NCBI GenBank assembly: GCA_017429345.1
Contig: JAFRPB010000048.1
Coordinates: forward strand, 1-35,823
DNA from: Clostridia bacterium
GTDB lineage: Bacteria > Bacillota > Clostridia > Oscillospirales > Acutalibacteraceae
DNA length: 35,823 nucleotides
Direction of reading: 5' to 3'
Shown: positions 15,053 through 23,869 of the stretch, piece after piece
How positions within the stretch are numbered: the stretch's first letter is position 1
How the letters are laid out: every line of letters starts with the position of its first letter
Program-made: the position numbers and the translations under genes
Notes under the pieces: generated by a model
Databases searched by the model: none
Seen by the model: the letters and a program-made list of their open reading frames with translations, nothing else
Told to the model about the DNA's origin: nothing

Positions 15053-16514
15053 ACTGCTCAAGCCGTTCGCCGCGCTTGATCATCAGCTCTTCCTGCAGGG
15101 ATTCGAGCTTTTTCTTGTTCAGCGGGTAGAGCGCGAAGAGGATAAACGTGATGCCGTAGGCGATAAGCATGACGCGCGCCATCATCTTATAGATCCTGTC
15201 GCCCACGCCGGGGATATAGCCGGAAAGCTTCTTCTCGGGGTCGTAACCCGCGTATCTGTAAAGCAGCTGCAGACCGACGGTATCAGCGACGGTCTGCCCG
15301 AGCTTGCGGGCGAAGGTGTAGACCGCGTAGATCGCGCTCTCGTTCTTGATGCCGGTCTTATTCTCCTGGTAGTCGATCACGTCCGTCACGATCGCCCACG
15401 TCAGGATCGAAAGGAAAGAATATCCCGTGCCCACGCCGAAATTGCAGAGGATGAAGGGAAGCGTATGCGTGCGGATATACTCGTTCGGGCCGATGACAGT
15501 CAGAATCAGCGAGGAGACCGTCGCGAGCGCAAGGCCCACCGTGCACAGCTCCTTTTTGCCGAAGCGCTTGGCGAGCTTCGGGATAAAGAGGATCAGCAGC
15601 ACCATCGGCAGATAGGTCGAGATCGTGACGATGATCGACAGGTCGGAATTCGCAAAATAGTTTTTTGTCAGGTACTGGTTGAAGCTCGTGAACTGCAGAA
15701 GGCCGCTGATCATCAGGCCGCCGCCGGTCACCGTAAGGAAGGGACGGCTTTTGAACAGCGAACCGTAGGTAAGACCCAGATCGACCTTTCTCTTTTCGGC
15801 GGAATACTGCACCCGTTCCTTCGTCGTATAGAAGCAGGCGATGTAAGAGGCGAGCGCGACCGAGCCGAGGATCACCGCGGCGATAAAGGTCTTGTTCGGG
15901 TTCAGCACGGTTTTGAGACCGTCCGCGTCTTTTTCATAGATCAGTCCCTGCGCGACGAGCGTGACCGCAGCGCCGCCGAGACCCGCGCCGACCGAGCGCA
16001 TCGTCGAGAGCAGCGTTCTGCCGTCGGGATCGTCTGTGATCGCGGAGGCGAGCGAGCCGTAGGGGATGTTCATGCCCGTATACATCATGCCGAACAGGAT
16101 ATACGAGATATACGCGAACACGAGCAGCACGACGTAGCTGTCGACAAAGTTCTGCAGGTTGAAGAAGCAGATCATGATCGATGCCGCCAGCGGGAAGGAG
16201 ACCGTGCGCAGATACGGGCGGAATTTGCCGTTCTTCGTCGGCCGGTGATGGTCGACCAGCAGACCCCAGAGGGGGTCGTTGACCGCGTCCCACAGACGCG
16301 TCGCAAGGAACAGGATCGTGAGATCCCGGCTGATCTGCGTCGCGGAAACGCCGTGCCCGGGCAGAAGATTGTCGGTATAGAACACCTTGAGATAAGTGGA
16401 AACAAATGTGAGAACAAACAGGTTGCCCATGTCGCCGAAGGCGTAGCCGAACGCTTCCTTCAGCCCGATGGCATTGGGATGTCGGGGACCTGACGCAGGT
16501 TTCGATTTTTTCAT
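15051..16514 (-). CDS. Glycoside-pentoside-hexuronide (GPH/MelB-like) sugar:cation symporter
   Basis: A 487-residue membrane protein with about 12 hydrophobic helices. GPH-family markers are GYAFGDMGN near residue 27, YLKVFYTDNLLPG, and RLWDAVNDPLWGLLVDH in the first cytoplasmic loop region. Characterised members import melibiose, lactose, xylosides or glucuronides with Na+ or H+. The substrate here is unknown, and no glycosidase lies beside it. It is a single gene on the minus strand, divergent from nusB, with a near-consensus promoter, GGGAGG ahead of the start and a strong hairpin at its end. It is the last member of the block that separates spoIIIA from nusB. Confidence 0.9.
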   Translation of the reverse strand: MKKSKPASGPRHPNAIGLKEAFGYAFGDMGNLFVLTFVSTYLKVFYTDNLLPGHGVSATQISRDLTILFLATRLWDAVNDPLWGLLVDHHRPTKNGKFRPYLRTVSFPLAASIMICFFNLQNFVDSYVVLLVFAYISYILFGMMYTGMNIPYGSLASAITDDPDGRTLLSTMRSVGAGLGGAAVTLVAQGLIYEKDADGLKTVLNPNKTFIAAVILGSVALASYIACFYTTKERVQYSAEKRKVDLGLTYGSLFKSRPFLTVTGGGLMISGLLQFTSFNQYLTKNYFANSDLSIIVTISTYLPMVLLILFIPKLAKRFGKKELCTVGLALATVSSLILTVIGPNEYIRTHTLPFILCNFGVGTGYSFLSILTWAIVTDVIDYQENKTGIKNESAIYAVYTFARKLGQTVADTVGLQLLYRYAGYDPEKKLSGYIPGVGDRIYKMMARVMLIAYGITFILFALYPLNKKKLESLQEELMIKRGERLEQ

Positions 16515-16548
16515 TGAAACGCCTCCCGAAAATAATAACTATATCGAT

Positions 16549-16577
16549 ATTTTACTCCATAAAGAGCCTGTTGTCAA
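16549..16577 (-). promoter_or_regulatory. Near-consensus sigma-A promoter of the GPH transporter
   Basis: On the minus strand a perfect TTGACA (16577-16572) is followed after exactly 17 nt by TAAAAT (16554-16549). The start codon is about 35 nt farther on. The element TGGAGTAAAA containing this -10 is repeated, inverted, at 16673-16682 next to the nusB promoter. Confidence 0.85.
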
Positions 16578-16629
16578 TCAAAACGAAACAATCCCGCAGA
16601 CGTTTTTTCAAAAACGGGGCAAATATCTA

Positions 16630-16658
16630 TTGCGTTTCGTTTTTCGGTCTGCTATAAT
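16630..16658 (+). promoter_or_regulatory. Sigma-A promoter of the nusB operon
   Basis: TTGCGT, exactly 17 nt, then a perfect TATAAT. The nusB start lies 46 nt beyond the -10. It drives the long co-directional run beginning with nusB and is divergent from the transporter promoter about 55 nt away. Confidence 0.8.
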
Positions 16659-16704
16659 AAATAAAAATATACTGGAGTAAAAGTATTTTTGCGGGGGCAT
16701 CGAT

Positions 16705-17112
16705 ATGACAAGAAGCGAAGGCAGAGAGCAGGCGTTCGTGCTCGTGTTTGAGAATATTTTCAATCCGGACGCCGGAGTTGAAGAGATCGTTGACGCAGCG
16801 TCTGACAGCGACGACGTAATTCATCCCGACGAATTCGCGATCGGTCTTGCACAGACGGTATTCGATCACCGCGATGAGGCGGACGAGGTCATCGAAAAAT
16901 TCGCCCGCGGATGGAAGGTCAGTCGTCTTGCGAAAGTCAGTCTGGCGATACTGCGGCTTGCGTTCTGTGAAATCATGTATTGTGATGACGTTCCCGCGGG
17001 CGTTTCCGTCAACGAGGCCGTCGAGCTTGCAAAAAAATATGCGACGGAAAAAGAAGCGTCTTATATCAACGGAATTCTCGGCGCTTATCTCAGAAGCACG
17101 GATGAAAAATGA
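16705..17112 (+). CDS. nusB: Transcription antitermination factor NusB
   Basis: A 135-residue all-helical RNA-binding protein, the normal size. It starts with TRSEGREQAFVLVFE and carries the C-terminal signature VSVNEAVELAKKYATEKEASYINGILG portion near residues 93-120, which is diagnostic of NusB. It acts with NusE (S10) on boxA RNA in rRNA antitermination. The ATG is preceded by GGGGG. Its stop overlaps the next gene in ATGA at 17109-17112. In Bacillus nusB also precedes xseA, with folD between them; here a Kae1-like gene holds that place. Confidence 0.96.
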   Translation: MTRSEGREQAFVLVFENIFNPDAGVEEIVDAASDSDDVIHPDEFAIGLAQTVFDHRDEADEVIEKFARGWKVSRLAKVSLAILRLAFCEIMYCDDVPAGVSVNEAVELAKKYATEKEASYINGILGAYLRSTDEK

Positions 17113-18050
17113 AAATTTATCTCGGAACGGATACAAGCTGTTATACAACCTCCGCAGCTTTTTATGACGCGGAGAGCGGCAAGGCTTATTCGGAACGCCG
17201 CCTTCTGCCGGTCAAACCGGGTGAAAAGGGCATTCGTCAGAGCGACGCGGTATTTCATCATACCGCGGCTTTGCCGGAAATGATCCGGGCGCTGACAGCG
17301 CGGATCGGAAGCGTTTCGCTCTCGGCTGTCGGCGCGTCCGATCGTCCTTCGAATATCGCGGGCTCCTATATGCCGTGTTTTACCGTAGGCGCGGGGCTTG
17401 CCGCGTCAATCGCCTCGCTGAACGGAATTCCCGCGTATTATCAGTCGCATCAGCACGGTCATATCGCCGCCGCTCTTTTCGGCGCGGGAAGACTTGATCT
17501 GATCGATACGACTTTTCTTGCGTTTCATATTTCCGGCGGTACGACCGAGGCTGTATTCTGTAAACCGGATCATCAGGCCGTCTTTTCCTGCGAACGGATT
17601 CTTTATTCCACAGATCTTAAAGCAGGGCAGGCGATTGACAGAACGGGCGTAATGCTCGGTTTACCGTTTCCTTCGGGCAGGGCGCTGGACGAGCTTTCTT
17701 TGCAAAGTGAAAAAAGATTTAAGATAAAACCTTCTGTGAAAGACGGATGTCCGAGTCTTTCCGGCGTTCAGAATAAAGTCGAAAAAATGAAGATCGACGG
17801 TGACGCCGACTGCGATATCGCCTTATTTTGTATAGAAAGCGTATCAGCCGCGATCAAAGCGATGCGCGACGCGCTGAAAGAAAAATATCCCGGATTACCG
17901 ATCGTGTATTCCGGCGGCGTTACGGCGAACACGATCCTGCGGCGCGAGCTCTCGGACGCCGAAAGTATTTTCGCTCCGCCGGAATATACCGGCGATAATG
18001 CCGTCGGCGCGGCGGTACTTGCTGCGTTGAAGCATCAAAATCATAATTGA
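17109..18050 (+). CDS. Divergent Kae1/TsaD-like (peptidase M22 family) protein
   Basis: 313 residues of the ASKHA-fold Kae1/TsaD family. Matching signatures are YLGTDTSC at the N terminus, ISGGTTEAVF near 140, YSGGVTANTILRREL near 270 and the aspartate of GDNAVGAA (D296). It differs from true TsaD, which makes the t6A modification of tRNA: the HxEGH metal motif reads H114-Q-H-G-H118, and the N-terminal CDET reads CYTT. Both histidines and the aspartate that bind metal are kept, while the acidic residues are lost. It is probably a paralogue of unknown function rather than the housekeeping TsaD, which should be elsewhere in the genome. It is coupled to nusB by a 4-nt overlap and lies 15 nt before xseA. 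Confidence 0.8.
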   Translation: MKIYLGTDTSCYTTSAAFYDAESGKAYSERRLLPVKPGEKGIRQSDAVFHHTAALPEMIRALTARIGSVSLSAVGASDRPSNIAGSYMPCFTVGAGLAASIASLNGIPAYYQSHQHGHIAAALFGAGRLDLIDTTFLAFHISGGTTEAVFCKPDHQAVFSCERILYSTDLKAGQAIDRTGVMLGLPFPSGRALDELSLQSEKRFKIKPSVKDGCPSLSGVQNKVEKMKIDGDADCDIALFCIESVSAAIKAMRDALKEKYPGLPIVYSGGVTANTILRRELSDAESIFAPPEYTGDNAVGAAVLAALKHQNHN

Positions 18051-18065
18051 GGATAAGATGAGCTC

Positions 18066-19280
18066 ATGGAACAATCCGCGCTTTCGGTTTCTCAGCTGAA
18101 TTTTTTTATTAAATCGTTGTTTGAATCCGAACCGCGCCTCAGGCGGGTGACCGTTTCGGGCGAGATTTCGAATTTTGTCAATCATTATAAAACCGGTCAT
18201 TTATATTTTTCGCTGAAGGACGATACCTCTTCGATTAAGGCGGTGATGTTCCGCTCGGATGCGTCAAGGCTGAGTTTCAGGCCTGAGAACGGAATGGAGG
18301 TGCTGCTTACCGGCAGAGTCTCCGTTTATGAACGCGACGGCGTGTATCAGATCTATGCGGAAAAAATGATTCCCGCGGGCGCCGGCGCGCTTGCGGCGGC
18401 ATATGAGCAGTTGAAGAAAAAACTCACGGCCGAAGGGCTGTTCGACTCGTCAAAAAAACGGCAACTGCCGCTTTATCCGCGCAGAATCGGCGTAATCACC
18501 TCTCGCAGCGGCGCGGCAGTTCGCGATATTTTCAATACGCTTTCGAGAAGATGGCCCGTCGCTGAGATTTCGCTGTATCCCGTGCTCGTACAGGGAACGG
18601 GAGCTGCGGAATCAGTCGCCGCAGCAATTGCCGAAGCGAACGAAAGAGGAACGGACGACGTCCTGATCATAGCCCGCGGAGGCGGTTCCGCCGAGGATCT
18701 GTGGGCGTTCAACGAAGAAGTTCTCGTGCGCGCCGTCGCAGCCTCTGAGATTCCTACAGTTTCCGGCGTCGGTCATGAGACGGATTTTACTCTATGTGAC
18801 TTCGCGGCGGATCTGCGCGCTTCCACGCCGACGGCCGCGGCTGAACGCTGTTCGCCGGATATCAAAGAGGAGTTTTATTCCGTTAAAAGACTTGATGATC
18901 GATTAAAAGACGGCTTCTTTCGACGCATCGACGATATGCGGTATTCGCTGCAATCCTTCGGCGTTGACAGGGTGAAAAACAGAATCGTCGCGATGATCGA
19001 CGGCGGCAGTCAGTATGTAGACAGCCTTGACAGCCGTATGACTTTGAAAATGAGCGCGAAGCTTGACTCTTCGCAGCTCGACGTCGCGCGTCTTGCCGGC
19101 GCGCTCGATCTGTTGAATCCGATGAAAATCCTTTCCCGCGGATACGCAGTCTGTGAAAAGGACGGCGGCGCGGTCAGAGATATTTCATATCTGTCGGTCG
19201 GCGACGAGATCACGCTGCGCATGATCGGCGGCAGCGCGGAATGTACCGTTAATGAAAAGAAGGAGTTTGAAAATGAATGA
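18066..19280 (+). CDS. xseA: Exodeoxyribonuclease VII large subunit
   Basis: 404 residues with the N-terminal OB-fold (VSQLNFFIKSLFE ... VTVSGEISNF ... GHLYFSLKD) and the catalytic region carrying IGVITSRSGAAVRDI, ARGGGSAEDLWAFNEE and GVGHETDFTLCDFAADLRA. The C-terminal tail has the NPMKILSRGYAV motif. The enzyme degrades single-stranded DNA from both ends and needs XseB. It overlaps xseB by 8 nt and forms a standard xseAB pair. Confidence 0.97.
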   Translation: MEQSALSVSQLNFFIKSLFESEPRLRRVTVSGEISNFVNHYKTGHLYFSLKDDTSSIKAVMFRSDASRLSFRPENGMEVLLTGRVSVYERDGVYQIYAEKMIPAGAGALAAAYEQLKKKLTAEGLFDSSKKRQLPLYPRRIGVITSRSGAAVRDIFNTLSRRWPVAEISLYPVLVQGTGAAESVAAAIAEANERGTDDVLIIARGGGSAEDLWAFNEEVLVRAVAASEIPTVSGVGHETDFTLCDFAADLRASTPTAAAERCSPDIKEEFYSVKRLDDRLKDGFFRRIDDMRYSLQSFGVDRVKNRIVAMIDGGSQYVDSLDSRMTLKMSAKLDSSQLDVARLAGALDLLNPMKILSRGYAVCEKDGGAVRDISYLSVGDEITLRMIGGSAECTVNEKKEFENE

Positions 19281-19491
19281 TATTTATGAAAATATGTCTT
19301 ATGAACAGGCGGTCGACGAGCTGAGCCGTGTCGTTTCGAATATGGAGAGATCCGACGCCACGCTCGAGGAGCTGCTGAAACTCTATGAGGAAGGTTCCCG
19401 TCTTGCGGTATTCTGCGCGAAAAAACTTGACGATGCAAAAAAAAGAGCGGCTGAAATTGCCGGCGCGCTCAGCGCGGAGGCGGAAATATGA
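19273..19491 (+). CDS. xseB: Exodeoxyribonuclease VII small subunit
   Basis: 72 residues, normal for XseB. The motif SYEQAVDELSRVVSNMERSD is the family signature, followed by TLEELLKLYEEG, an amphipathic helix that binds the large subunit. ATG 19273 follows AAGGAG by 7 nt; an in-frame ATG at 19252 lies inside xseA and lacks such a site. The stop overlaps the ispA start in ATGA. Confidence 0.95.
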   Translation: MNDIYENMSYEQAVDELSRVVSNMERSDATLEELLKLYEEGSRLAVFCAKKLDDAKKRAAEIAGALSAEAEI

Positions 19492-20360
19492 GTAAACTTC
19501 CCGAAAAGTATTTATCATTGATCGACGTATCGCTTTCGGTATTTTTGCCGGGGGACGAAGATGGGGATCTTCCGGTCGGCGAAATGATGGCGTATTCGCT
19601 GAAAAACGGAGGAAAACGCATTCGCCCGGTTCTGACGCTTGAGTTTTGCAGGCTTTGCGGAGGAAGTCCAGAAAAAGCGCTTCCGTTTGCCTGCGCGCTT
19701 GAATATATTCATACTTATTCGCTGATCCACGACGATCTTCCCTGTATGGATAATGACGATTTCCGCCGCGGTCAGCCTTCGTCGCATAAAAAATTCGGCG
19801 AGGCTAACGCCCTTCTTGCCGGCGACGCGCTCCTGACGCGCGCGTTCGGTATCCTCGCAGAGGCCGAGCTTCCTCCTTATTTCATTGTTCGGGCGGTTGA
19901 CGCGCTTGCGGACGCGGCGGGAGCGTTCGGTATGATCGGCGGGCAGTATCTTGACCTGGCGGGCGAGAATAAATCGCTTTCCGTAGATGATTTAAGGCGG
20001 ATCGACGAGCTGAAAACGGGCGCTTTGATTAAATGTGCCTGTCTTCTCGGCTGTATTGCGGCAGACGCGGATATTGACAGCATTGACGCCGCCGAAGCGT
20101 ATGCGGAAAATCTGGGCGTCGCTTTTCAGATCGTTGACGATATTCTCGATGTGACCGCTGATGAGGATTATCTCGGTAAACCCGTGGGCAGCGATGAAAA
20201 AAACGGTAAAAACACCTACGTTACTCTGCTCGGGCTTGAAGGCGCGGCGGCACAGGCGGAAAAGTATACGGCCGACGCGCTCAATGCGCTTGATTTCTTC
20301 GGTGATCGCGCTTCGGATCTGAAGCAATTTACGAGATCTCTTCTCGAAAGAGCGAAATAA
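19488..20360 (+). CDS. ispA: Farnesyl (polyprenyl) diphosphate synthase
   Basis: 290 residues of the trans-prenyltransferase family. The first aspartate-rich motif is DDLPCMDND at residues 82-90 and the second is DDILD near 217. GGKRIRP near the N terminus and the GGQYLDL motif are also present. Length and motif spacing match IspA of the Bacillus cluster, which makes farnesyl diphosphate for undecaprenyl phosphate and quinone precursors. It is directly upstream of dxs, so consecutive genes encode the first step and a chain-elongation step of isoprenoid synthesis. Confidence 0.94.
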   Translation: MSKLPEKYLSLIDVSLSVFLPGDEDGDLPVGEMMAYSLKNGGKRIRPVLTLEFCRLCGGSPEKALPFACALEYIHTYSLIHDDLPCMDNDDFRRGQPSSHKKFGEANALLAGDALLTRAFGILAEAELPPYFIVRAVDALADAAGAFGMIGGQYLDLAGENKSLSVDDLRRIDELKTGALIKCACLLGCIAADADIDSIDAAEAYAENLGVAFQIVDDILDVTADEDYLGKPVGSDEKNGKNTYVTLLGLEGAAAQAEKYTADALNALDFFGDRASDLKQFTRSLLERAK

Positions 20361-20368
20361 TAACGGAT

Positions 20369-22246
20369 ATGGAAGAAAAAACGGAAAAATCAAATCTTCT
20401 CTCATCGATCGCGTCTCCCGAGGACGTTCGCCGTCTCTCCCGGGAACAGCTTCCCGTTCTCGCGCAGGAGATTCGTGAGACGCTGATCGAGACGGTCTCA
20501 CAGACCGGAGGTCATCTTGCCTCGAATCTGGGCGTCGTCGAGCTGACGATCGCGCTGCATCGGGTGTTCCATTCGCCGAAGGATAAAATCGTCTGGGACG
20601 TGGGACATCAGACTTATGTGCATAAGCTGCTGACCGGCAGATACGACCGTTTCGGAACGCTTCGATCCGAGGGCGGTATTTCGGGCTTTTCCCGACCGGA
20701 TGAGAGCGAGCACGATATGTTTTTCAGCGGGCACAGCAGCACTTCCGTTTCCTCTGCGCTCGGTATCGCCGAGGCGAACAAAATCAAAGGAAATAAGAAT
20801 TATGCTGTGGCGGTTCTCGGAGACGGCGCGTTTACCGGAGGTATGGTATATGAGGCTCTGAACAACGCCGGCCGTTCGGGAACCCGTCTGATCGTAATAC
20901 TGAACAACAACGAGATGTCGATCTCCAGAAACGTCGGTGCGATGGCGCGATATCTTGCGCGTATTCTTTCCCGTCCGTCATACTCGCGTCTGAAATCACG
21001 TACCGAAAGATTTCTGAATCATATCCCGCTGATCGGCAAACCGCTCTCCGATGCGGTTTCCTTTACAAAATCTCACATCAAGAACTTTATTTACTCAAGC
21101 ACGATGTTCGAGCAGTTCGGTTTCAGATATATGGGGCCGATCGACGGGCATGATATCGACGCTCTGTGCGACGCGCTTGAAGGCGCGAAGGAACAGAATC
21201 GCCCGGTGCTTCTGCATATCCGTACCGTGAAAGGTAAAGGATATGATTATGCCGAAAAAGAACCGACGCTGTATCACGGCGTCTCGAAGTTCGATATAGA
21301 TTCCGGCGAGCCGATCATGTCCGGTGACAATTATTCGAAGGCTTTCGGTGAGTTTCTGACGGAGATGGCACAGAAAGATAAAAGGATCTGCGCCGTGACC
21401 GCGGCGATGTCTGTCGGTACGGGGCTTTCGCCTTTTCAGGAAAAATATCCTGAAAGATTCTTCGACGTGGGAATTGCCGAAGAGCACGCCGTAACGTTCT
21501 GCGCTGGGCTTGCTCGCGTCGGGATGCTTCCGGTGTTCGCGGTTTATTCCTCGTTCCTTCAGCGTTCTTACGATCAGATCGTTCATGACGGAGCGCTGCA
21601 GGGGCTTAAAATGGTTGTTGCGGTCGACCGCGCGGGTTTTGTCGGCGACGACGGGGAGACGCATCAGGGGATCCTCGACGTACCGTTTCTCAATACCGTC
21701 CCGAATATTACCGTCTTTTCACCCGCATCCTACGCGGAGCTTCGCAGCGCGTTCGTAAAGGCGTTTTATCATACGGAAGGAGCGGTGTTTATCCGTTATC
21801 CGCGCGGCGCGCAGGAAGAACTGCCCGAAGATTATATTTATTCGGAAAATGATTTTGACTTATACGGCGATGAGGACGCACCGATCTGTCTTGTCACGTA
21901 CGGAAGAGTTTTTTCATACTGCTGCAAGGCGAGAGAATCGCTGCGGGACCTGAAAATAAAAATCATTAAGCTGAATAAAATCAAACCGATCTCTCAGCAG
22001 TCGGTCGAAGCGGCATTCGGTTCCGAACAGATATTCTTTTTTGAGGAAGGGGAGCGCAGCGGCGGCGTGGGCGAAGCGTTCGCGCTTCGTCTTGAAGAAG
22101 CCGGATATCGCGGAAAGTATGTGCTTACGGCTGTGCCCGATACTTTTGTCGCGCAGGCTTCCCCTATGGCGCAGCTTCATAAATATAAGCTTGACGCCGA
22201 GGGCATTGCCGGAACGATCACGGAGAAAAACAGTGATGAGGCTTGA
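20369..22246 (+). CDS. dxs: 1-deoxy-D-xylulose-5-phosphate synthase
   Basis: 625 residues, thiamine-diphosphate dependent, condensing pyruvate and glyceraldehyde 3-phosphate in the first step of the MEP isoprenoid pathway. The N-terminal region has GGHLASNLGVVELTIALH and DVGHQTYVHKLLTGR. The ThDP motif GDGAFTGG is near residue 151 with its end at NNNEMSIS. The transketolase pyrimidine domain has the catalytic GIAEEHAVTFCAGLA, and DRAGFVGDDGETHQG follows. The gap after ispA is 8 nt with a weak ribosome binding site. Its end overlaps the tlyA start. Confidence 0.97.
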   Translation: MEEKTEKSNLLSSIASPEDVRRLSREQLPVLAQEIRETLIETVSQTGGHLASNLGVVELTIALHRVFHSPKDKIVWDVGHQTYVHKLLTGRYDRFGTLRSEGGISGFSRPDESEHDMFFSGHSSTSVSSALGIAEANKIKGNKNYAVAVLGDGAFTGGMVYEALNNAGRSGTRLIVILNNNEMSISRNVGAMARYLARILSRPSYSRLKSRTERFLNHIPLIGKPLSDAVSFTKSHIKNFIYSSTMFEQFGFRYMGPIDGHDIDALCDALEGAKEQNRPVLLHIRTVKGKGYDYAEKEPTLYHGVSKFDIDSGEPIMSGDNYSKAFGEFLTEMAQKDKRICAVTAAMSVGTGLSPFQEKYPERFFDVGIAEEHAVTFCAGLARVGMLPVFAVYSSFLQRSYDQIVHDGALQGLKMVVAVDRAGFVGDDGETHQGILDVPFLNTVPNITVFSPASYAELRSAFVKAFYHTEGAVFIRYPRGAQEELPEDYIYSENDFDLYGDEDAPICLVTYGRVFSYCCKARESLRDLKIKIIKLNKIKPISQQSVEAAFGSEQIFFFEEGERSGGVGEAFALRLEEAGYRGKYVLTAVPDTFVAQASPMAQLHKYKLDAEGIAGTITEKNSDEA

Positions 22247-22997
22247 CGTTTATCTTGCCGAACACGGTCTTTGCCGCAGCCGTTCGCGGGCGGCCGAGAT
22301 GATCCGTAAAAGTGAAGTACGCGTAAACGGAAAAACCGAAACGAAACCGTCGTTTGAAGTTCCTGATGGCGCATCGGTTGAAATGTCGCAGGATACGGGT
22401 TTTGTCGGCAGGGGCGGAGAAAAGCTGGAGTGCGCGGTTCAGCAATTCGGACTGGACCTTGTGGGGAAGATCTGCGTTGATCTCGGCGCTTCCACGGGCG
22501 GTTTTACGGATTGTATGCTTCGTCACGGAGCTTCCAGAGTCTTTGCCGTTGACGTCGGCACAGGTCAGCTTGCTCCGTCTCTCGTTGCCGACGAACGCGT
22601 TGTGAATATGGAGAATACGAATATCCGGTATATGGATCCCGCTTCGGTCGGTCCTGTCGGTTTCGCGGCGGCTGACGTTTCGATTATCTCTTTGAAATAT
22701 ATTTTTCCCGTCATGCGATCCATGCTCGCCCCTGACGCCTGCGCGGTTTGTCTTGTAAAGCCGCAGTTCGAGGCGGGCAGGGAATATATCGGCAAAAACG
22801 GCGTCGTTAAAGATAAAAAAGCGCGTTATGCCGCAGTGCAAAGCGTCGTCGGATATGCGCGTGATAACGGAATGTATCCGGTCGGTTTTACCGAGTCCCC
22901 GATCAAAGGCGGCGAAGGCAATACAGAGTATTTACTGTGTCTCACTCTGTCGGCAGAGAAAGAACGTACTATAGATACGGAGATGATCTTACGATGA
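22236..22997 (+). CDS. tlyA: TlyA-family rRNA 2'-O-methyltransferase (YqxC-like)
   Basis: About 253 residues. The N-terminal S4 RNA-binding domain (MRLDVYLAEHGLCRSRSRAAEMIRKSEVRVNG portion, residues 1-60) precedes a Rossmann methyltransferase domain with the SAM motif VDLGASTGGFTDCML. K-D-K-E family landmarks are visible in ICVDLGAS, AADVSII and LVKPQFEAG. TlyA proteins 2'-O-methylate cytidines of 16S and/or 23S rRNA; the family is also labelled hemolysin A. GTG 22233 and ATG 22236 are both possible after GGAG; the long open frame upstream is dxs read out of frame. It overlaps dxs and, by ATGA, nadK. Confidence 0.93.
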   Translation: MRLDVYLAEHGLCRSRSRAAEMIRKSEVRVNGKTETKPSFEVPDGASVEMSQDTGFVGRGGEKLECAVQQFGLDLVGKICVDLGASTGGFTDCMLRHGASRVFAVDVGTGQLAPSLVADERVVNMENTNIRYMDPASVGPVGFAAADVSIISLKYIFPVMRSMLAPDACAVCLVKPQFEAGREYIGKNGVVKDKKARYAAVQSVVGYARDNGMYPVGFTESPIKGGEGNTEYLLCLTLSAEKERTIDTEMILR

Positions 22998-23839
22998 AAA
23001 CAGCGATCGATCCTAATTTAACAAGAAAAGGAGCGGCGGACGCTGCCGAAAAAATCTGTCTGACGCTGAAAAGATACGGCGCGGAAGTCGTGTTTGCTCC
23101 CGGCTGTGAGGATCTGGCGAAAAAAACTGGTACCGAAGCAGCTTCCGACGACGGATTTTATGCCGACTGCGATATCGTGATCGCGGTGGGCGGCGACGGA
23201 TCGATCATCCGAACAGCCAAGTTTGCCGCACGTTACGGAAAGCCCGTTCTCGGCGTCAATGCAGGCAACGTCGCTTTTATGGCGGGTCTTGAAGCGAATG
23301 AGCTCGAAATGCTGCGGGCGCTTGAAACAGGGGAGTATTCCGTCGACTCGCGTATGATGCTGACCGTGGAGATCATCACGAACGGTGAAGTAGTGAAAAC
23401 GGTAAACTGCCTGAACGACGCAGTTTTCGCCCGCGGCGCTGGGATTTATCTGACGGAAATAGCGGTTGATTGCGACGGCGTTCCGGTCAATACTTTTCGT
23501 GCGGACGGAATTGTTTTTGCGACGCCGACCGGTTCCACGGCCTATTGCCTTGCAGCCGGCGGACCGATCGCGGAACCGACGCTCGAGAGCATTATTTTTA
23601 CGCCGATATGTTCTTATTCGATGTCGTCGAGATGTATCATTTTTTCCGAAAAACGCACGCTTACCGTCAGACCGACGAGTGAAAAACGTCCTCTGTTTCT
23701 TTCCGCAGACGGTGAAGATGAGATCCCGATTCCGTTCGGCAGCTGTGTTCGCATTTCAAAATGTGAAAGATATGCAGATTTCATTCGTATTAAGAATGAT
23801 GAATTCTGGCGTGTTTTGCAGGATAAAATCGAAAAATAA
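22994..23839 (+). CDS. nadK: NAD kinase
   Basis: About 281 residues. The GGDG motif at residues 66-69 (VGGDGSIIR) binds the phosphate donor, NAGNVAFM follows in the place of the usual NxGxLGFL, and ATPTGSTAYCLAAGGPI is the conserved NAD-binding loop. The enzyme phosphorylates NAD to NADP. ATG 22994 overlaps the tlyA stop; the frame upstream of it is not coding. The gene is last in the run that starts at nusB, since argR has its own promoter. Confidence 0.95.
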   Translation: MKTAIDPNLTRKGAADAAEKICLTLKRYGAEVVFAPGCEDLAKKTGTEAASDDGFYADCDIVIAVGGDGSIIRTAKFAARYGKPVLGVNAGNVAFMAGLEANELEMLRALETGEYSVDSRMMLTVEIITNGEVVKTVNCLNDAVFARGAGIYLTEIAVDCDGVPVNTFRADGIVFATPTGSTAYCLAAGGPIAEPTLESIIFTPICSYSMSSRCIIFSEKRTLTVRPTSEKRPLFLSADGEDEIPIPFGSCVRISKCERYADFIRIKNDEFWRVLQDKIEK

Positions 23840-23869
23840 TCTGAATAAAGTTTTTATTTGATTTTATAC

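Noticed and set aside
15465-16493. 342-codon plus-strand frame opposite the GPH transporter
   Set aside because: It is extremely charged (Arg, Asp, Glu, His) with no family resemblance, while the minus strand gives a clear 12-helix transporter.
14810-16514. Composite transposon or insertion sequence bounded by the repeats
   Set aside because: No transposase or integrase is present, and no target-site duplication could be recognised by eye.
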